From Halieaceae bacterium UBA3479 (lineage in GTDB: Bacteria; Pseudomonadota; Gammaproteobacteria; Pseudomonadales; Halieaceae), in NCBI GenBank assembly GCA_002377985.1, contig DFQW01000063.1, positions 19,255 to 24,942 of the forward strand: DNA of 5,688 nucleotides. Reading direction: 5' to 3'. The translations under genes were made by a program, and so were the position numbers. Below, in pieces: positions 3,177 to 5,688 of this stretch; the stretch's first letter is position 1, and each line of letters starts with the position of its first letter. The notes under the pieces are model-generated. The model saw nothing but the letters and a program-made list of their open reading frames with translations, did no database searches and had not been told where the DNA came from.

Positions 3177-5688
3177 TCAGTGGGCTTGATCCCAGTTATC
3201 GCCAACCCCCACGTCCACTATCAGTGGCACATCAAGCAAACCTACCCCCGACATCAGCTGACTGACATTGAGACACACTTCATCTACCGCACTGGCATCC
3301 ACCTCGAACACCAGCTCGTCATGTACCTGCATGATCATGCGTGCCGCAACCTGTGAATCAGAGAGCCAACGATCCACGGCCAGCATGGCCAGCTTTATCA
3401 TATCGGCGGCAGTACCCTGCATCGGTGCGTTGATGGCCGTCCTCTCTGCGGCCTGCTGGCGCTGACGGTTGCGCGCATTGATTTCTGGCAAATACAAACG
3501 TCGCCCCAGCAGCGTCTCGACATAGCCCTTGTCGTGAGCGAGGGACCGCGTGCGCGCCATATAGGCCGCAACCCCGGGGTAGCGATCAAAGTAAAGATCT
3601 ATATACGCCTGCGCTTCATTGCGACCCAGACCCAGCTGCTTGCCAAGTCCAAAGGCGGACATACCGTAAATCAGGCCAAAATTGATCGCCTTGGCCTTGC
3701 GCCGCTGATCGCCAGAGACCTCATCGATACTGACACCAAATACCTCTGCCGCGGTCGCGCTGTGTACATCGAGGCCCTCTGCAAACGCACGGAGCAATCC
3801 CGCGTCCTGAGATAAATGCGCCATGATGCGCAGTTCAATCTGCGAGTAGTCCGCCGCAACAATCTTGCAGCCCGGACCCGCAATAAACGCCTGACGAATG
3901 CGCCGACCCTCCTCAGTGCGAATCGGAATATTCTGCAGATTCGGGTCAGATGAAGACAGGCGGCCGGTTGCTGTCACGGCCTGATGATAAGAGGTATGCA
4001 CGCGCCCGGTCCTGGCGTCTATCATCTCGGGCAATTTATCGGTGTAGGTCGATTTCAATTTGCTGAGGCTGCGGTACTCCATCAATACGGCGGGTAGCGG
4101 ATAGTCCAGCGCCAGTTCTGCGAGCACCTCCTCTGCAGTAGACGGGGCGCCTTTTGGCGTCTTCTTCAATACCGGCAATTCGAGCTGGTTAAACAGAATC
4201 TCTCCCAGTTGCTTGGGCGACCCAAGGTTGAATGGCCCGCCGGCCAATTCGTGCGCCCTCGCCTCCAGCGCCAGCATGCGCTGTCCCAGCTGCTGGCTGT
4301 GGGATGCAAGGGTGTCGCGACAAACCAGAGCGCCATTGCGCTCGATGCGGGAAAGCACCGGCACGAGAGGTATCTCCAGCTCTCGATATAAACGAGACAG
4401 GCTCTCAATCTGCTGCAAACGATCAGATAACACCCCGTGCAAACGCCAGGTCACTTCTGCATCTTCCGCCGCATAGGGCGCCGCCTGCTCAATCGGTACC
4501 TGGTTGAATGTCAGCTGTTTGGCGCCTTTTCCGGCGACCTCCTCGAAGCTGATGGTGCGTTGACCCAGATGCGACAGAGCGAGGGTATCAAGGTCGTGTC
4601 TGCTTCCCGCCGAGTCGAGAACATAGGACTCCAACATGGTGTCCTCACGGATACCCCGCAAAGTGATGTTGTGGTTGGCCAACACATTGGCGTCGTATTT
4701 GAGATGCTGCCCCACCTTGCCAATCTTCGGGTCCTCGAGAATGGGCTGCAGAAGATCCAGCACCTGCTGCCGGTCAAGCTGATCGGGAGCGCCCGGGTAA
4801 TCATGGGCAAGCGGAACGTACGCCGCCGCACCCGCTTCCAGGGCAAAGGAAACGCCGACAATCTCCGCCGCCATATAATTAAGGCTGGTAGTCTCCGTAT
4901 CAAATGCAAACAACGAGGCCGCTCGCAACCGGGACAACCACGCATCGAGAGTGGCTTGCTCCACTATCGTGGTAACGGCGAGGGTGTCGCTGGCGCGAGC
5001 GCTCGTCGCCGCCGCATCTGCCTCTTCACCCTCGACAGCAGAGCCGCCGATGTCGCTCCCGGAGCGCAAGGCTTCGAGCCACGTCTTGAATTCCAGCTCG
5101 CTGAACAGTGCGATTAGCGCCTCCGTATCGGGAGGCACAGAAATCAGGTCTTTCGGGTCAAGCCCAAGGTCACAATCGGTCTTGATCGTCGCCAACGTAT
5201 AGCTGAGTTCTGCATCTGCACGCGCCGCTTCCAGCTTGCTGATCAGACTCTTGGCGCCCCGGATCGGAAGTGCCTCGACCGCCCCCAACTGCTCATAAAT
5301 CGATGCAACGCCGCCCAGATGCTGCAACAGGGCGGTTGCTGATTTCTCGCCGACACCCGCCACACCGGGAATGTTATCGACCTTGTCACCCATCAGCGCC
5401 AGCAAATCAATAATGAGCTCCGGGGGCACGCCAAATTTGTCGATGACGCCCGCTCGATCCATGGCCGTATTGTTCATGGTGTTGATGAGGGTCACATGCT
5501 CATTGACCAGCTGCGCCATATCCTTGTCGCCAGTGGAAATGACGACTTCCCGACCTGCGCCGGATGCCTCCACTGCGAGCGTCCCGATAACATCATCTGC
5601 TTCAACACCTTCTATACACACCAGCGGCAAACCCATGGCACGGATGGTCGCGTGAATCGGCGCTATTTGCTCCCTCAGCTCTTCGGGC
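3177..5688 (-). CDS. polA: DNA polymerase I (5' end outside window)
   Basis: 836 codons are visible. By comparison with E. coli PolA (928 residues), about 85 N-terminal residues lie beyond the right edge; the frame is open to base 5688, where PEELREQI matches E. coli PDDLRAQI. PolA fills gaps in repair and removes RNA primers. The 5' nuclease domain shows GVEADD (about 5592-5611), STGDKD (about 5520-5540) and the helix-hairpin-helix GDKVDNIPGVAGVG (about 5345-5390). After a variable, Ala/Glu-rich linker near 4970-5060 comes the 3'-5' proofreading domain with Exo I FDTET (about 4890-4913), Exo II QHLKYD and Exo III YAAED (about 4441-4477), all catalytic acids intact. The polymerase domain has motif A DYSQIELR (about 3811-3872), motif B with KAINFGLIYG (about 3643-3706) and motif C VHDE (about 3307-3333). 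Nothing suggests loss of any activity. The C-terminus ends ...GDNWDQAH. Confidence 0.97.
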   Translation of the reverse strand, partial: PEELREQIAPIHATIRAMGLPLVCIEGVEADDVIGTLAVEASGAGREVVISTGDKDMAQLVNEHVTLINTMNNTAMDRAGVIDKFGVPPELIIDLLALMGDKVDNIPGVAGVGEKSATALLQHLGGVASIYEQLGAVEALPIRGAKSLISKLEAARADAELSYTLATIKTDCDLGLDPKDLISVPPDTEALIALFSELEFKTWLEALRSGSDIGGSAVEGEEADAAATSARASDTLAVTTIVEQATLDAWLSRLRAASLFAFDTETTSLNYMAAEIVGVSFALEAGAAAYVPLAHDYPGAPDQLDRQQVLDLLQPILEDPKIGKVGQHLKYDANVLANHNITLRGIREDTMLESYVLDSAGSRHDLDTLALSHLGQRTISFEEVAGKGAKQLTFNQVPIEQAAPYAAEDAEVTWRLHGVLSDRLQQIESLSRLYRELEIPLVPVLSRIERNGALVCRDTLASHSQQLGQRMLALEARAHELAGGPFNLGSPKQLGEILFNQLELPVLKKTPKGAPSTAEEVLAELALDYPLPAVLMEYRSLSKLKSTYTDKLPEMIDARTGRVHTSYHQAVTATGRLSSSDPNLQNIPIRTEEGRRIRQAFIAGPGCKIVAADYSQIELRIMAHLSQDAGLLRAFAEGLDVHSATAAEVFGVSIDEVSGDQRRKAKAINFGLIYGMSAFGLGKQLGLGRNEAQAYIDLYFDRYPGVAAYMARTRSLAHDKGYVETLLGRRLYLPEINARNRQRQQAAERTAINAPMQGTAADMIKLAMLAVDRWLSDSQVAARMIMQVHDELVFEVDASAVDEVCLNVSQLMSGVGLLDVPLIVDVGVGDNWDQAH

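Noticed and set aside
4437..5117. A 226-codon open frame on the plus strand inside polA
   Set aside because: It is entirely antisense to well-conserved PolA motifs, including Exo I and Exo III, has no recognisable domain, and is the kind of shadow frame expected opposite a GC-rich gene.
1..5688. CRISPR arrays, insertion sequences, tRNA or rRNA genes, prophage or defence genes
   Set aside because: I saw no regularly spaced repeats, transposase motifs, RNA-gene signatures or defence-type domains; every long coding region is explained by a known housekeeping or respiratory family.

Overview
The window looks like an ordinary chromosomal segment of a free-living gammaproteobacterium, of the Pseudomonas / Cellvibrionales / marine OM60-like type. 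The evidence is moderate-to-high G+C and close similarity of the PolA, EngB and DsbA motifs to gammaproteobacterial versions. The gene order is also one I know from pseudomonads: a cytochrome c operon plus dsbA, divergent from engB, which converges on polA. I cannot name the genus.

Layout, left to right. An Lrp/AsnC-family regulator (+, 6-497) converges on dsbA, and their stop codons overlap. Next come three genes on the minus strand, transcribed right to left: a small cytochrome c5-like monohaem protein (1941-2258), a dihaem cytochrome c4 (1214-1864) and a DsbA thiol:disulfide oxidoreductase (494-1150). A 264-bp intergenic region (2259-2522) separates them from divergent engB (+, 2523-3173), a ribosome-assembly GTPase. 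engB converges on polA (-, from 3177), DNA polymerase I, with only 3 bp between the stop codons. polA runs off the right edge and lacks roughly its first 85 residues.

How the genes fit together. The three minus-strand products are all predicted to be exported. DsbA makes disulfides in the periplasm. Cytochromes c4 and c5 are periplasmic electron carriers that in related bacteria feed terminal oxidases such as cbb3. Haem attachment to CXXCH motifs depends on periplasmic thiol redox balance, so their grouping makes sense. engB and polA are housekeeping genes for ribosome assembly and DNA replication/repair.

I found no new multi-gene system. The part most worth a second look is the 264-bp region between the cytochrome operon and engB. 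On the minus strand it has a perfect TATAAT -10 just upstream of the engB start, predicting a leader of about 220 nt ahead of the cytochrome c5 gene. That leader contains three GC-rich segments. The first and third are identical, and both can pair with the middle one. The third is followed by a five-T run and an imperfect palindrome. This is the geometry of an attenuator or of a small RNA that ends within the leader. It is inferred from sequence alone.
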